A stretch of DNA of 64,000 bases from an uncultured Bacteroidales bacterium (GTDB lineage: Bacteria; Bacteroidota; Bacteroidia; Bacteroidales; Paludibacteraceae). The notes below the pieces were generated by a model. It worked only from the letters and a program-made list of their open reading frames with translations, was not told the DNA's origin and searched no databases. Position 1 is the first letter of the stretch, and the number at the start of each line of letters is the position of its first letter. Location of the stretch: contig CAMJDT010000005.1 of the NCBI GenBank assembly GCA_946404495.1, positions 1 to 64,000 on the forward strand. The letters are read 5' to 3'. Below, in pieces: positions 15,014 through 24,263 of the stretch. The position numbers and the translations under genes are program-made.

Positions 15014-16669
15014 ATGAATACGCCAAATAGACATCTCTTTTCATTTTTGAATGAGACAATTCCCGCAAATTGGGAGCGTCCCGCCTTTACCGACTACGGA
15101 CGTCCGACGGCTTATACATACGCACAAGCATCGGAAACGATGGCTCGATTGAGCCTGTTATATACTCAGTATGATATCCAACGTGGCGACCGTATAGCGC
15201 TGTACGGACCCAACTCGTCCAACTGGGCGGTAGCGTTCTTCTCGATACTGGCGCACGGAGCGGTGGTAGTAAGTATCCTGCCGGATTTCACGCCCGAGGA
15301 TGCGGCTAAGTTGGTTAACCACAGCGAAACGAAACTGCTATTGGCTTCGTCGGCGCTGATTGCCAAGATGGATCGCGAGTCGATGCCGGATCTGAAGGCC
15401 GTGGTTTCGCTCAATGACTTCAGCGAACTGCCCGAATTGGAGCAAGCGTTGACCCCCGCGGATATACACTATCGAGACGATAACTTCGACGAGCTCGCGC
15501 TCATCAACTATACCTCCGGCACGACCAGCAGCCCCAAGGGCGTGATGCTGACCTACCGCTCGCTATCGACCAATCTCACCTTCATCACCGAACATTTCTA
15601 TACTACACCTGATATGAAGTATGTGTCAATCCTTCCGTTGGCGCATATGTTTGGTATGTCGTTTGAGTTGATCTATCACTTCGCGGCGGGTGTACCTCTG
15701 TACTTCTTGACCAAACTGGCCGCACCGATCGTGCTGCAGGCCTATCAGGAGTGCAAACCGTATCTGGTATTCTCCGTTCCGATGGTATTGGAGAAGATTT
15801 ATCAGAAGAAACTCAGAGACATCGTGACGAAGCCTTTGTTCCGCTTCTGCTGGAATATCCCGGGAATAGGAATGCTGATTCGCCGACGTATCGGCAAGGA
15901 GTTGCGCGCTGCCTTTGGCGGTAATATCCAGAAGGTGATCATCGGCGGTGCTGCATTGAACGAGGAGGTGGAGCGTTGCCTGATGGATGTGGGTTTCCCG
16001 CTCATCGTAGGCTACGGCCTGACGGAGTGCGGACCGCTGATCGGCTACAGCGACTGGAAGGAGTTCAAGCCCCGCAGTTGCGGTAAGGTAGTAGATAGGA
16101 TGGAACTCAGAATCGACTCCTCGGATCCCACAACGATTGCGGGTGAGGTGCAGGTACGCGGCGAGGCCGTCATGACCGGCTATTATCGCAACGAGGAAGC
16201 TACGGCTGCCACCTTCACCAAGGACGGTTGGCTGCGTACGGGCGACTTAGGTGTCGTGGATAAAGAAGGAAATATCTTCCTCCGCGGTCGCTGCAAGACG
16301 ATGTTGCTGTCCTCTAGCGGACAGAATATCTACCCCGAGGAGATCGAGTCACTACTGAATATGCAGCCCGGTATTGCCGAGTCGCTCATCGTTCAGCGTG
16401 ATAACAAACTGGTGGCACTCATCTATCCCGACCAGGAAGCGGAGAAGAAGGAGCGTGCACGCAATCGTCATCGTAAGGGTGCGCATACGCGTACGAAGGA
16501 ACAGGTGGCGGAGGCCGTAACGAAGGATATAATGACAGCCATAGAACACGCCGTCAAGCATGTAAACGAACATCTGCCGCAGTATAGCCAGATCTTGTCG
16601 TACGAACTGAGGACTGAAGAGTTTAAGAAGACCCCGAAACGGTCTATCAAGCGTTTCTTGTATTCCTAA
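15014..16669 (+). CDS. Long-chain acyl-CoA synthetase (AMP-binding)
   Basis: 551 residues from the ATG at 15014, preceded by AATAAGGA. Adenylate-forming enzyme signatures are present: the P-loop-like YTSGTTSSPKGVML, the YGLTECGP motif, the GWLRTGDLG motif and a C-terminal lid ending KKTPKRSIKRFLY. It would activate fatty acids to acyl-AMP and then acyl-CoA. A paralogue of the same architecture lies at 30900-32594. The 3' end overlaps the convergent AraC gene by 23 bp. Confidence 0.92.
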   Translation: MNTPNRHLFSFLNETIPANWERPAFTDYGRPTAYTYAQASETMARLSLLYTQYDIQRGDRIALYGPNSSNWAVAFFSILAHGAVVVSILPDFTPEDAAKLVNHSETKLLLASSALIAKMDRESMPDLKAVVSLNDFSELPELEQALTPADIHYRDDNFDELALINYTSGTTSSPKGVMLTYRSLSTNLTFITEHFYTTPDMKYVSILPLAHMFGMSFELIYHFAAGVPLYFLTKLAAPIVLQAYQECKPYLVFSVPMVLEKIYQKKLRDIVTKPLFRFCWNIPGIGMLIRRRIGKELRAAFGGNIQKVIIGGAALNEEVERCLMDVGFPLIVGYGLTECGPLIGYSDWKEFKPRSCGKVVDRMELRIDSSDPTTIAGEVQVRGEAVMTGYYRNEEATAATFTKDGWLRTGDLGVVDKEGNIFLRGRCKTMLLSSSGQNIYPEEIESLLNMQPGIAESLIVQRDNKLVALIYPDQEAEKKERARNRHRKGAHTRTKEQVAEAVTKDIMTAIEHAVKHVNEHLPQYSQILSYELRTEEFKKTPKRSIKRFLYS

Positions 16670-17543
16670 ATTCCGTAGGCGAGACGCCGACGGCTTTCTT
16701 GAAGAACTTGCAGAAACTGCTTTCGCTGCCGAAGTTGAGCGCGAAGGCGGTTTCTTTTATGGAGGCCTCGGGACTGCTGAGCCGCTGTTTGGCCTCCTTG
16801 AGAATCATCTGACTGATGATCTGTTGGGGCGAGTCACCCGTGGTCTCGGTGCAGATATGATGCAGGTAGGCGGGAGTGATATGCATCTGCTCGGCGTACC
16901 AACCTACGCGGCGTTCGACCAATCCGTAGGTGTAGAGCAACTCATAGAATCGGAGGTACAGCTCTTTGGTTCGCTCTCCGCTGGTGCGTTCGCTGTTGGT
17001 CATCTGCCTCTCGTCGTTATCTTTGTCCACATCGATCCAACTCATGAACTCCAGCACGATCGCTTGACCTTGTAGAAAAGCGATACGGCGCCGCATCCGT
17101 TCAACCTTTGATGTCTTAGTCTCGACAATATTATCCGCATAGAAATGGATGAGCCCCTCGTAGGCACTGATGAGGCGTACCTGTCGGCGTGTGAGATGCA
17201 GGATAGGGTGGACCAGCACGTAGCGCAACTTGCGCATCCAGTTCGGCTCCTCCTTCATGCAGGCGTAGAGGATATCATCCAGCGACTTGGCTTTCAGCGC
17301 ATAGATGGTACAGCGGAAATCCTCCGACTCAACCCGTTCATTGGGCACCTGGTCGGCCGCCGACATCAGCAAGTCGAACTTACCGATATGCTTCTTCTCA
17401 CCGCGATAGATCATCTCCATATGTCCGCTCTGACAGAGTAGCATATACGCGCTATCAGGGTGCTCCTGCCGGTGTTCCAGCAGAGCCTCCACGCTACTGA
17501 GCGTCACAATATCCCTGAATGTCCATCGCTTGGTAACGATCAT
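16647..17543 (-). CDS. AraC-family transcriptional regulator
   Basis: 298 residues. The C-terminal 90 or so residues form the AraC double helix-turn-helix (MHITPAYLHHICTETTGDSP and IKETAFALNFGSESSFCKFFKKAVGVSPTEFR, here quoted in parts). The N-terminal half resembles the cupin-like sensor domain of Bacteroidota AraC proteins and carries no periplasmic segment. The linker DERQMTNSERTSGERTKE is low-complexity. The target is unknown; the adjacent convergent ligase gene or the downstream yigZ gene are the nearest candidates. Confidence 0.9.
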   Translation of the reverse strand: MIVTKRWTFRDIVTLSSVEALLEHRQEHPDSAYMLLCQSGHMEMIYRGEKKHIGKFDLLMSAADQVPNERVESEDFRCTIYALKAKSLDDILYACMKEEPNWMRKLRYVLVHPILHLTRRQVRLISAYEGLIHFYADNIVETKTSKVERMRRRIAFLQGQAIVLEFMSWIDVDKDNDERQMTNSERTSGERTKELYLRFYELLYTYGLVERRVGWYAEQMHITPAYLHHICTETTGDSPQQIISQMILKEAKQRLSSPEASIKETAFALNFGSESSFCKFFKKAVGVSPTEFRNTRNA

Positions 17544-17551
17544 TGGTGAAT

Positions 17552-17586
17552 ATCAATTATCAATTGTCAACTGTCAATTATCAACT
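17552..17586. repeat. Heptamer array H, ATCAATT/GTCAACT x5
   Basis: Five perfectly phased units between the AraC start and the yigZ 3' end. The yigZ stop codon (TGA on the minus strand, 17581-17583) lies in the last unit. Confidence 0.95.
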
Positions 17587-17958
17587 GTTCTCGAGTGCTG
17601 CTTTTGCGGCTTCGCGGTAGGCCACCATCAAGCCGCCTGTTCCCAGCAGCGTTCCGCCGAAGTAACGCACCACAACGACCAGCACCTTATCCAGATTCCG
17701 TGCATCGATGCTGCGCAGTATTGGCAGACCCGCCGTGCCGTGCGGTTCGCCGTCGTCCTTGGTGCGCCAGAGATCTTCGCCTAAGCGATAGGCGTAGCAT
17801 ACATGTCGCGCGTCGTGGTATTTCTTCTTGTACCACGCGATACGCGCCTTGGCGGCATCCTCGTCGGCGATAGGCTCTGCAAAAGCGAGAAACTTACTCC
17901 CGCGATCCTTGTAGATCCCTTTGCCGGAACCCGTGTATATTTGTCGTTCGTTGGCCAT
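17581..17958 (-). CDS. yigZ: YigZ/IMPACT family protein, N-terminal domain only
   Basis: 125 residues with the conserved IMPACT-domain sequences SKFLAFA, DARHVCYAYR, DDGEPHGTAGLPIL and VVRYFGGTLLGTGGL. The family is linked to translational control in eukaryotes; the bacterial function is not settled. E. coli YigZ is about 200 residues with a second, ferredoxin-like C-terminal domain. Here the protein stops right after the first domain, and the stop codon is supplied by array H, so the second domain may have been lost there. The gene begins about 50 bp from the tRNA-Lys gene on the same strand. Confidence 0.85.
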   Translation of the reverse strand: MANERQIYTGSGKGIYKDRGSKFLAFAEPIADEDAAKARIAWYKKKYHDARHVCYAYRLGEDLWRTKDDGEPHGTAGLPILRSIDARNLDKVLVVVVRYFGGTLLGTGGLMVAYREAAKAALENS

Positions 17959-18009
17959 CGTTATACTAAAAAACAGAAGCGAGTGAATCTCACCCGCTTC
18001 CTCTTTTGG

Positions 18010-18082
<73 letters not shown>

Positions 18083-18126
18083 CTGCTTTTTAGGTGCCAA
18101 AAGGCATTTTTTCTCAAAAGCGGGTG

Positions 18127-18158
18127 CAAAAGTACTGCTTTTTTTTGATATATGCAAA
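18127..18158 (-). promoter_or_regulatory. Promoter of tRNA-Lys
   Basis: On the minus strand TTTG, a 20-nt spacer and TACTTTTG. The spacer begins CATATATCAAAAAAAAG, nearly identical to the ffh promoter. It is divergent from the CHAT-gene promoter only 26 bp away. Confidence 0.8.
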
Positions 18159-18183
18159 TTTTTTGACAAAAAAAGTATTTTTT

Positions 18184-18215
18184 TTTGCATATTTGCAATA
18201 TTTGTTGTAAATTTG
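18184..18215 (+). promoter_or_regulatory. Promoter of the TPR-CHAT gene
   Basis: TTTG at 18184-18187, a 20-nt spacer and TAAATTTG at 18208-18215. It carries the palindrome-like TTGCATATTTGCAA at the -33 side. Confidence 0.78.
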
Positions 18216-18247
18216 CACCGAATTTTGGCCCTGAAAGGAGAAAAACT

Positions 18248-20530
18248 ATGCAGAAACGCCTATTTTTAGCATCCGTCCTATTGTGCTGCGCGATGATGTG
18301 CGCGAGTCTGAAATCGAAGGCTGCTCCGACGATGGATCCCACTCGAGCGGATTCGCTCATCGAACTCGGTATCCGTGATACGCAGTTCGGTCGTTTTCAG
18401 GAAGGTGAACAGCACCTCTCGGAGGCACTCCGTATCCGTCGCAAACTGCTCGGACGTCTGGATCCCGATTGTGCTGTGGTGTTGCAGTACATGGCAGACC
18501 TTTATCTATCCGTAGGCGACTACGCACGCGCGGAGCAATATGCCAATGATGCACTCAATATCCAAAAGGAGGTATCCGGCGAGCATAGCCGCGAATATGC
18601 CGCTGCGCTCACGACCGTAGGCCGACTCTGCATCCGTCAGCAGAAACTCAAGCGGGCCGAGATGCTGCTCAAGCGGGCGCAAGAAATCTATCAGTTGGAT
18701 CTCCCCTCCGAAGATGCAGCCGGCTATGCAGATACGCAACTCGAGTTGGCCGATGTGTATCTGAGTTTGAATAAGTCGATGCAGGCCTACGATGAGATAT
18801 TGGAGGCACAACGGGCTGCGCAGAGCGCGTATGGCGACCGTCATCCCCTCTTCGCAGCCGTTTTGGCCAAACGAGCAGAGACCGCTTTCAAGGGTCAGGG
18901 CGACGGCGGAACGGCGATGGAATATTGCCGGCAGGCCTTGGATATATGGCGCGCGAGCGTAGGCGAACACTATCTGCCGTATATTAGAACCGTAGCACTG
19001 ATGGGACAGATATCGGCCTCTACGGGCGATATAGCAACGGCCAAAACAGAGTTCCTCCAATCTATGAAACTCTGCCGCGAACTCTATGCTTCCTCGCTCG
19101 ATTATATGTCCGAATATCAGCGTGAGGCCTTCTGGCTGTCGATGTCGGATCTGGTGGAACGCCTGTTTACCGGTTTCGGTACCTCCTATATAGAGAACGA
19201 TCCGACGTTGGCAGGGTTGCTCTACGACAACGAACTCTTCCGCAAGGGGCTGCTCCTGCAGTCGACGAAGGAGGTGCGCAACGCGATTCTGACTTGCGGC
19301 GACGAAACCCTCATCGCCCGTTGGCGGGAGTTAGGCGAGCTGAAGAGTCAGCTGGCCTACGAGCGGACGCATGCATCAGATAAGTCGTTCCGCCAGCGTC
19401 AAATGCAGGATCGTATCAATCAGCTCGAGAGCCAATTCACTTCCTCTGCAGCTGCCTATCGCAAGGCGAAGGCGGTACAACAGACGACCTGGCGCGATAT
19501 AAGCAGTGTGTTGCAGGAAAGGCATATTGCCATCGAGTTCTTTACCACAGACAATGCCGAGGGGCGTATGTACTATGCCTTGCTTCTGCGCGCTCGTGCC
19601 GAACGGCCGATGCTCGTACCGCTCTTCACGGAAAAAGAACTGGAAGCTCTATTATTAGGCGCTAACGGTCGGCCTTTGCCGCCTACTATGCTATACGATG
19701 CGAATTATCAGGGAAAGGCGCTCGCCAAACTCATCTATAAGCCCCTCTTCCCGTACTTGAAACCGGGTGTGACGGTGTCTTTTGCTCCGGCGGGCTACCT
19801 CCATCAATTGGCGCTGGAGTATCTGCCATATGATGAGAGCAGAACCGTAGGCGAGGTCTATGACCTCAGACGTGTGTCTTCTACGCGAATTATTAAGAGT
19901 AATCCAATAGCTGCGCAGCCGACCGGTGCGGCTATCTTCGGCGGTATTGACTATACACCTGCGGAGAATATACCGGCCTTGCCGGCTTCGCTGACGGAGG
20001 CAGAGGCTATTCATAAACTGCTCACGCAGGCCGGCTGCAGGGCAGAGATCTATACCGCCCGCAATGCCACCAAAGATGCACTCAAGGCGCTGTCGGGACA
20101 AAACACTTCACTCGTGCATATTGCAACGCACGGCTACTACCTGCCTAACGACAAACATGCCTACACCCTGCAGAAGGGCGGACTCTATATGACAGCCGGC
20201 GAAAGGATGACCGCTTGGGATATCGCCCTTATGGATATGAGCCGTACCGAACTGGTAGCCCTGTCGGCCTGCAAGACCGGTCTCGGACTCATTTCCGGGG
20301 AAGGGGTCTTTGGCCTTCAGCGCGGATTCAAACTGGCCGGAGCACGTTCGCTCATTATGTCACTATGGAAGGTGGATGATGGCGCTACACGGCTATTGAT
20401 GACCACGTTCTATACCAAATGGCTCATCGAAAAGAGGGACAGACATACTGCTTTCAAAGAAGCGGTGCGCGCAGTCCGGGATACTTACGAAGCACCCGAG
20501 TATTGGGCCGCATTTATCATGCTGGATTGA
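18248..20530 (+). CDS. Exported TPR-CHAT domain protein (caspase-like)
   Basis: 760 residues from the ATG at 18248, which has GAAAGGAG upstream and lies just after the promoter. A signal peptide (MQKRLFLASVLLCCAMMCAS) is followed by tetratricopeptide repeats (about 35-290), a helical linker and a C-terminal CHAT domain (about 480-760). The caspase-type dyad is visible: His in HIATHGYY (H628) and Cys in LSACKTGLG (C675). CHAT domains are cysteine peptidases of clan CD. The signal peptide puts this one outside the cytosol, unlike CHAT effectors of known defence systems. The gene is alone, with its own promoter and terminator. Confidence 0.9.
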   Translation: MQKRLFLASVLLCCAMMCASLKSKAAPTMDPTRADSLIELGIRDTQFGRFQEGEQHLSEALRIRRKLLGRLDPDCAVVLQYMADLYLSVGDYARAEQYANDALNIQKEVSGEHSREYAAALTTVGRLCIRQQKLKRAEMLLKRAQEIYQLDLPSEDAAGYADTQLELADVYLSLNKSMQAYDEILEAQRAAQSAYGDRHPLFAAVLAKRAETAFKGQGDGGTAMEYCRQALDIWRASVGEHYLPYIRTVALMGQISASTGDIATAKTEFLQSMKLCRELYASSLDYMSEYQREAFWLSMSDLVERLFTGFGTSYIENDPTLAGLLYDNELFRKGLLLQSTKEVRNAILTCGDETLIARWRELGELKSQLAYERTHASDKSFRQRQMQDRINQLESQFTSSAAAYRKAKAVQQTTWRDISSVLQERHIAIEFFTTDNAEGRMYYALLLRARAERPMLVPLFTEKELEALLLGANGRPLPPTMLYDANYQGKALAKLIYKPLFPYLKPGVTVSFAPAGYLHQLALEYLPYDESRTVGEVYDLRRVSSTRIIKSNPIAAQPTGAAIFGGIDYTPAENIPALPASLTEAEAIHKLLTQAGCRAEIYTARNATKDALKALSGQNTSLVHIATHGYYLPNDKHAYTLQKGGLYMTAGERMTAWDIALMDMSRTELVALSACKTGLGLISGEGVFGLQRGFKLAGARSLIMSLWKVDDGATRLLMTTFYTKWLIEKRDRHTAFKEAVRAVRDTYEAPEYWAAFIMLD

Positions 20531-20540
20531 GGGTTTCGAA

Positions 20541-20576
20541 AAAAAATTGCACGTCCGGGTGCAATTTTTTGTTTTT
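20541..20576 (+). terminator. Rho-independent terminator after the TPR-CHAT gene
   Basis: Perfect 12-bp stem AAAAAATTGCAC/GTGCAATTTTTT around the loop GTCCGG, followed by GTTTTTT. It begins 11 bp after the stop codon. Confidence 0.88.
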
Positions 20577-20578
20577 TA

Positions 20579-20610
20579 TTTGCGTATGTCAAAAATTTTT
20601 TGTAACTTTG
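20579..20610 (+). promoter_or_regulatory. Promoter of the ior operon
   Basis: TTTG, a 20-nt spacer beginning CGTATGTCAAAAA, and TAACTTTG at 20603-20610. The -33 element starts directly after the terminator of the preceding gene. Confidence 0.8.
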
Positions 20611-20676
20611 CCCCCGAAATCGGAAAAAGCCGATAATTATATGTTGTAAAACATTTTAACCGTAAAAAATACTAAC

Positions 20677-22284
20677 ATGAAACACTTACTTCTTGGAGAC
20701 GAGGCTATCGCTCAAGGTGCTATCGATGCAGGTCTGAGCGGCGTATATGCGTACCCCGGCACTCCTTCTACGGAAATCACCGAGTACATTCAAATGCGTG
20801 AAGCGAAGCGTCCGGAAGGTCAGGCTCCGATCTTCTGCAAATGGGCAGCCAATGAGAAGACTGCCATGGAGGCTGCACTCGGTATGTCTTACATGGGAAA
20901 ACGTGCGCTCGTGTGCATGAAACACGTGGGCATGAACGTTTGTATGGATGCCTTTATGGCAGGCAGTATCACCGGCGCGAACGGCGGTTTGGTGGTCGTA
21001 GCAGCTGACGATCCCTCGATGCACTCGTCGCAGAACGAGCAGGACAGCCGCTTCTATGCCAAGTTTGCCATGATTCCGTGCTTTGAGCCCTCTAATCAAC
21101 AGGAGGCTTATGACATGGTTCAGGAGGCATTTGAGCTGTCGGAGAAGATTCATTATCCGATTCTGCTGCGTGTGACGACCCGTATGGCCCACAGCCGCGC
21201 TGTGGTAGAGACGCGCGAGAATACGCCTAAGCAGAATACGATGAAGATGCCTGACAATGTGAAGCACTTCATCCTGCTGCCCGCTTTCGCCAAAGGTAAT
21301 TATGCCGAGTTGGTAGCTGCGCAAGATTCGTTCGTCACACTCAGCAACGAGAGCAGCCACAACTGCTACGTCAAGGGCTCTAATCCCAAGAAAGCGATCA
21401 TCGCTACGGGTATTGCCTATAACTATCTGATGGAGAACTATCGTCCCGAAATGGGTTATTCGATCCTGAAGGTCAGCCAGTATCCGCTGCCCGTAGCCCT
21501 CATCGACCAAATGGTGAAGGACGGCACGGAGGAAGTTATGGTGATCGAAGAAGGTCAGCCCGTGGTGGAGGAACTCATCCGCGGATTGGTACCCTCTACG
21601 GTAAAGGTGATCGGTCGTCTCACGGGTGCGCTGCCGAGAATGGGAGAACTCAGTCCTGACTGCGTACGTGCCGCCCTCGGTCTGGAGGCGCTGCCTACGC
21701 GCGAAGCAGATACACTCGTCGTTAACCGTCCGCCCGCGCTTTGCCAAGGTTGCGGTCACCGCGATATGTATTCCGCCCTCAATGAGGTGCTCAAGGAGTA
21801 CAAGAATCCCCGCGTATTCGGCGATATCGGTTGCTATACCCTCGGTGCTCTGCCTCCCTATCAGGCATTGCACGCTACCCTCGAAATGGGAGCATCGGTT
21901 ACGATGGCCAAAGGTGCTGCCGATGCCGGCCAGCATCCCTCTATCGGCGTTATCGGTGACTCGACCTTTACGCATAGCGGTATGACCGGTCTGCTGGACT
22001 GCGTGAATAGCAAGAGCAATGTCGTTATCATCATCTCCGATAACCTCACCACCGGTATGACGGGTGGTCAGGACTCTGCCGGTACAGGTCGCCTGGAGGC
22101 TATCTGCACGGGTCTGGGCGTAGAACCGGAACACCTACGCGTCGTTGTGCCTCTGCCTAAGAATATGGAGGAGATCAAGCAAGTACTGCGCGAGGAGATT
22201 GACTACAACGGCACTTCCGTTGTGATTGCTCGCCGTGAGTGCATCCAGACGCTCAAACGTCACCTCAAAGCCGCAAAGAAATAA
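20677..22284 (+). CDS. iorA: Indolepyruvate:ferredoxin oxidoreductase, alpha subunit
   Basis: 535 residues. The N-terminal part is the pyrimidine-binding domain (AYPGTPSTEI), and the C-terminal part binds TPP (GDIGCYTLG and IGDSTFTHSGMTGL). With IorB it oxidatively decarboxylates aryl-pyruvates to aryl-acetyl-CoA with reduction of ferredoxin. Many IorA proteins are 600 or more residues long and end in a 2x[4Fe-4S] ferredoxin domain. This one ends right after ARRECIQTLKRH with no Cys cluster, so electrons must pass by another route or a separate ferredoxin. It leads an operon of four genes. Confidence 0.93.
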   Translation: MKHLLLGDEAIAQGAIDAGLSGVYAYPGTPSTEITEYIQMREAKRPEGQAPIFCKWAANEKTAMEAALGMSYMGKRALVCMKHVGMNVCMDAFMAGSITGANGGLVVVAADDPSMHSSQNEQDSRFYAKFAMIPCFEPSNQQEAYDMVQEAFELSEKIHYPILLRVTTRMAHSRAVVETRENTPKQNTMKMPDNVKHFILLPAFAKGNYAELVAAQDSFVTLSNESSHNCYVKGSNPKKAIIATGIAYNYLMENYRPEMGYSILKVSQYPLPVALIDQMVKDGTEEVMVIEEGQPVVEELIRGLVPSTVKVIGRLTGALPRMGELSPDCVRAALGLEALPTREADTLVVNRPPALCQGCGHRDMYSALNEVLKEYKNPRVFGDIGCYTLGALPPYQALHATLEMGASVTMAKGAADAGQHPSIGVIGDSTFTHSGMTGLLDCVNSKSNVVIIISDNLTTGMTGGQDSAGTGRLEAICTGLGVEPEHLRVVVPLPKNMEEIKQVLREEIDYNGTSVVIARRECIQTLKRHLKAAKK

Positions 22285-22331
22285 TGGCGAATGGCGAAAG
22301 GTTAATGGCTAATGTTTAATTGTTAATCGAA
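22283..22331. repeat. Heptamer array I, AATGGCG family x7
   Basis: Seven phased units from AATGGCG through AAAGGTT and AATGTTT to AATCGAA fill the iorA-iorB gap, beginning in the iorA stop codon. The AATGGCGAA motif recurs inside nrdJ (array Q). Confidence 0.9.
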
Positions 22332-22337
22332 AAGAAT

Positions 22338-22919
22338 ATGAAAAAAGATATAATTCTGGCCGGTGTAGGTGGCCAAGGTATTCTCTCCATCGCAACCGTA
22401 GTGGGCGAAGCCGCTCTGACTGAGGGACTCTATTTGAAACAGGCCGAGGTGCACGGAATTTCACAACGTGGCGGTGACGTGCAGTCGAATCTGCGTATCA
22501 GCAGCGAGCCTATTTGTTCTGACCTGATTCCCAAGGGTGGGGCAGACCTTATCATCTCGCTCGAACCGATGGAGGCTCTCCGCTATGTGTCGTACCTCAA
22601 ACCCGACGGATGGATCGTTACCTCCAATGCTCCCTTCGTTAATATCCCCAACTATCCCGATATGGAGGAGCTGAACAAGCATCTGGCAGCCGTTAAGAAC
22701 CACGTGGCACTCGATGTGGAGACGCTGGCTAAGGAAGCCGGAGCTCCCTCGCAGGCAGCAAACATGGTATTGCTCGGAGCTGCTATTCCGATGTTGGGTA
22801 TCGACCACGATAAGATGATTGCCGGTGTGCGCCGCGTCTTTGCACGTAAGGGCGAAGCCATCGTCGAAAGCAACGTAGCCGCTGTTGAAGCCGGCTATAA
22901 GAACGGAATCAAATTATAA
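22338..22919 (+). CDS. iorB: Indolepyruvate:ferredoxin oxidoreductase, beta subunit
   Basis: 193 residues from the ATG at 22338; the earlier TTG in the track lies in array I. It carries the gamma-type domain of 2-oxoacid:ferredoxin oxidoreductases (AGVGGQGILSIATVVGEAA and GISQRGGDVQSNLRIS). It is the partner of IorA. The next start codon follows 4 bp after its stop. Confidence 0.93.
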   Translation: MKKDIILAGVGGQGILSIATVVGEAALTEGLYLKQAEVHGISQRGGDVQSNLRISSEPICSDLIPKGGADLIISLEPMEALRYVSYLKPDGWIVTSNAPFVNIPNYPDMEELNKHLAAVKNHVALDVETLAKEAGAPSQAANMVLLGAAIPMLGIDHDKMIAGVRRVFARKGEAIVESNVAAVEAGYKNGIKL

Positions 22920-22923
22920 GACC

Positions 22924-24261
22924 ATGAACAAAATACCACTGGATAAACAACTTGTGGACCAGACCTGTGTGAACTTCGGTCTGAGAAACGCACACGAATT
23001 GGGCGCAGCTACGATACGTCAGTTGGTGGGTGTTGTCAAGGATATCGAGAAGGCTACAGGTATCGAGTTTGTCCACATGGAATTGGGCGAACCCGGTCTG
23101 CCGGCCGAGCAAATCGGTATCGAAGCCGAACACAAAGCACTCTTGGCCGGCAAAGGATCCAAATATCCCATTATCACGGGTATACCCGAGGTGAAGCATT
23201 GGGGACATGAGTTCATCAAGGCCTTTATTAACCTCGATATCCCTGAGGAGTGCATCGTGCCCTCCGTAGGCGGTATGCAGGCGGCCTTTGCGCTGAATAC
23301 CACGATGAGCCAGGTATCCAAACAGAAGGACACCGTCCTGTTTGTGGATCCCTGCTTCCCTGTGCAGAAACAGCAGTGTAAGGTCATCGGTGTGCGCGTG
23401 GATGCCTTCGACGTGGCGGATTTCCGCGGCGACAAGCTGGAGGCCGAACTGGAGCGTCACTTCAAGACCGGACGTATTGCTGCGATGCTCTTCTCCAACC
23501 CCAATAACCCGAGTTGGATGTGCCTCACGGAGCAGGAACTGGAGACTATCGGTCGCTTGGCTACGAAATATGATGTCATTGTCATCGAAGACCTGGCGTA
23601 CCTCAATATGGACTTCCGCGAGAAACGCGGCGTACCGTATCAGCCGCCTTATCAGCCGACCGTAGGACGCTATACCAAGAACTGCGTGCATGTCATCTCG
23701 TGCTCGAAGATGTTCTCATATGCCGGTCAGCGTGGTGCCATCATCGCCGTTGAACCCGAGTTGGCCGAGAAATGCTATCCGCTGCTCGGCGAACGCTACG
23801 GCAACGACGGACAGTTCATGCGCAACTTCATCTACATGATTCTCTACTCGCTGTCGTCGGGCGTGACGCACTCCGTACAGTTTGGCATGGCAGCGATGTT
23901 CGAGGCGGCATGCAAGGGTCAACTGCGTTTTGTGGAGAACACGCGCGAGTACGCGCGCCGCGCGCAAAAGATTAAGGAGATCATGCTCCGCAACGGTTTC
24001 CGCGTAGTCTATGACAAGGATGCCGACGGACGTCCCGTAGGTGACGGCTTCTTCTTTACCTTTGGTTATAAGAACTGGACGGGAGAGAGACTGCTCAATA
24101 AACTCATCTATTACGGTATCTCCGCCATCTCGCTCTCATCGACCGGAGCAATGCGTGAAGGACTGCGTGGCTGCTCCAGCGCTATTCGTGACGATCAGTA
24201 CGAAGCCCTCGAACAAAGACTGAGACAATTCAATGAGGATTACAAAAACGTAGAAGAATAA
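22924..24261 (+). CDS. PLP-dependent class I/II aminotransferase
   Basis: 445 residues from the ATG at 22924. Fold-type I features are present: FSNPNNPSWMC, the VIEDLAYLNMDF loop with its Asp and Tyr, and the Schiff-base Lys in SCSKMFSYAGQRGA. Its position between iorB and a CoA transferase suggests it makes the aryl-pyruvate substrate of Ior from an aromatic amino acid. The exact substrate cannot be read from sequence. Confidence 0.9.
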   Translation: MNKIPLDKQLVDQTCVNFGLRNAHELGAATIRQLVGVVKDIEKATGIEFVHMELGEPGLPAEQIGIEAEHKALLAGKGSKYPIITGIPEVKHWGHEFIKAFINLDIPEECIVPSVGGMQAAFALNTTMSQVSKQKDTVLFVDPCFPVQKQQCKVIGVRVDAFDVADFRGDKLEAELERHFKTGRIAAMLFSNPNNPSWMCLTEQELETIGRLATKYDVIVIEDLAYLNMDFREKRGVPYQPPYQPTVGRYTKNCVHVISCSKMFSYAGQRGAIIAVEPELAEKCYPLLGERYGNDGQFMRNFIYMILYSLSSGVTHSVQFGMAAMFEAACKGQLRFVENTREYARRAQKIKEIMLRNGFRVVYDKDADGRPVGDGFFFTFGYKNWTGERLLNKLIYYGISAISLSSTGAMREGLRGCSSAIRDDQYEALEQRLRQFNEDYKNVEE

Positions 24262-24263
24262 GT

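Noticed and set aside
18248-20530. CHAT protein as a phage-defence effector
   Set aside because: It has a signal peptide and no neighbouring defence genes such as gasdermin or TRIP-like partners, so defence is not supported.
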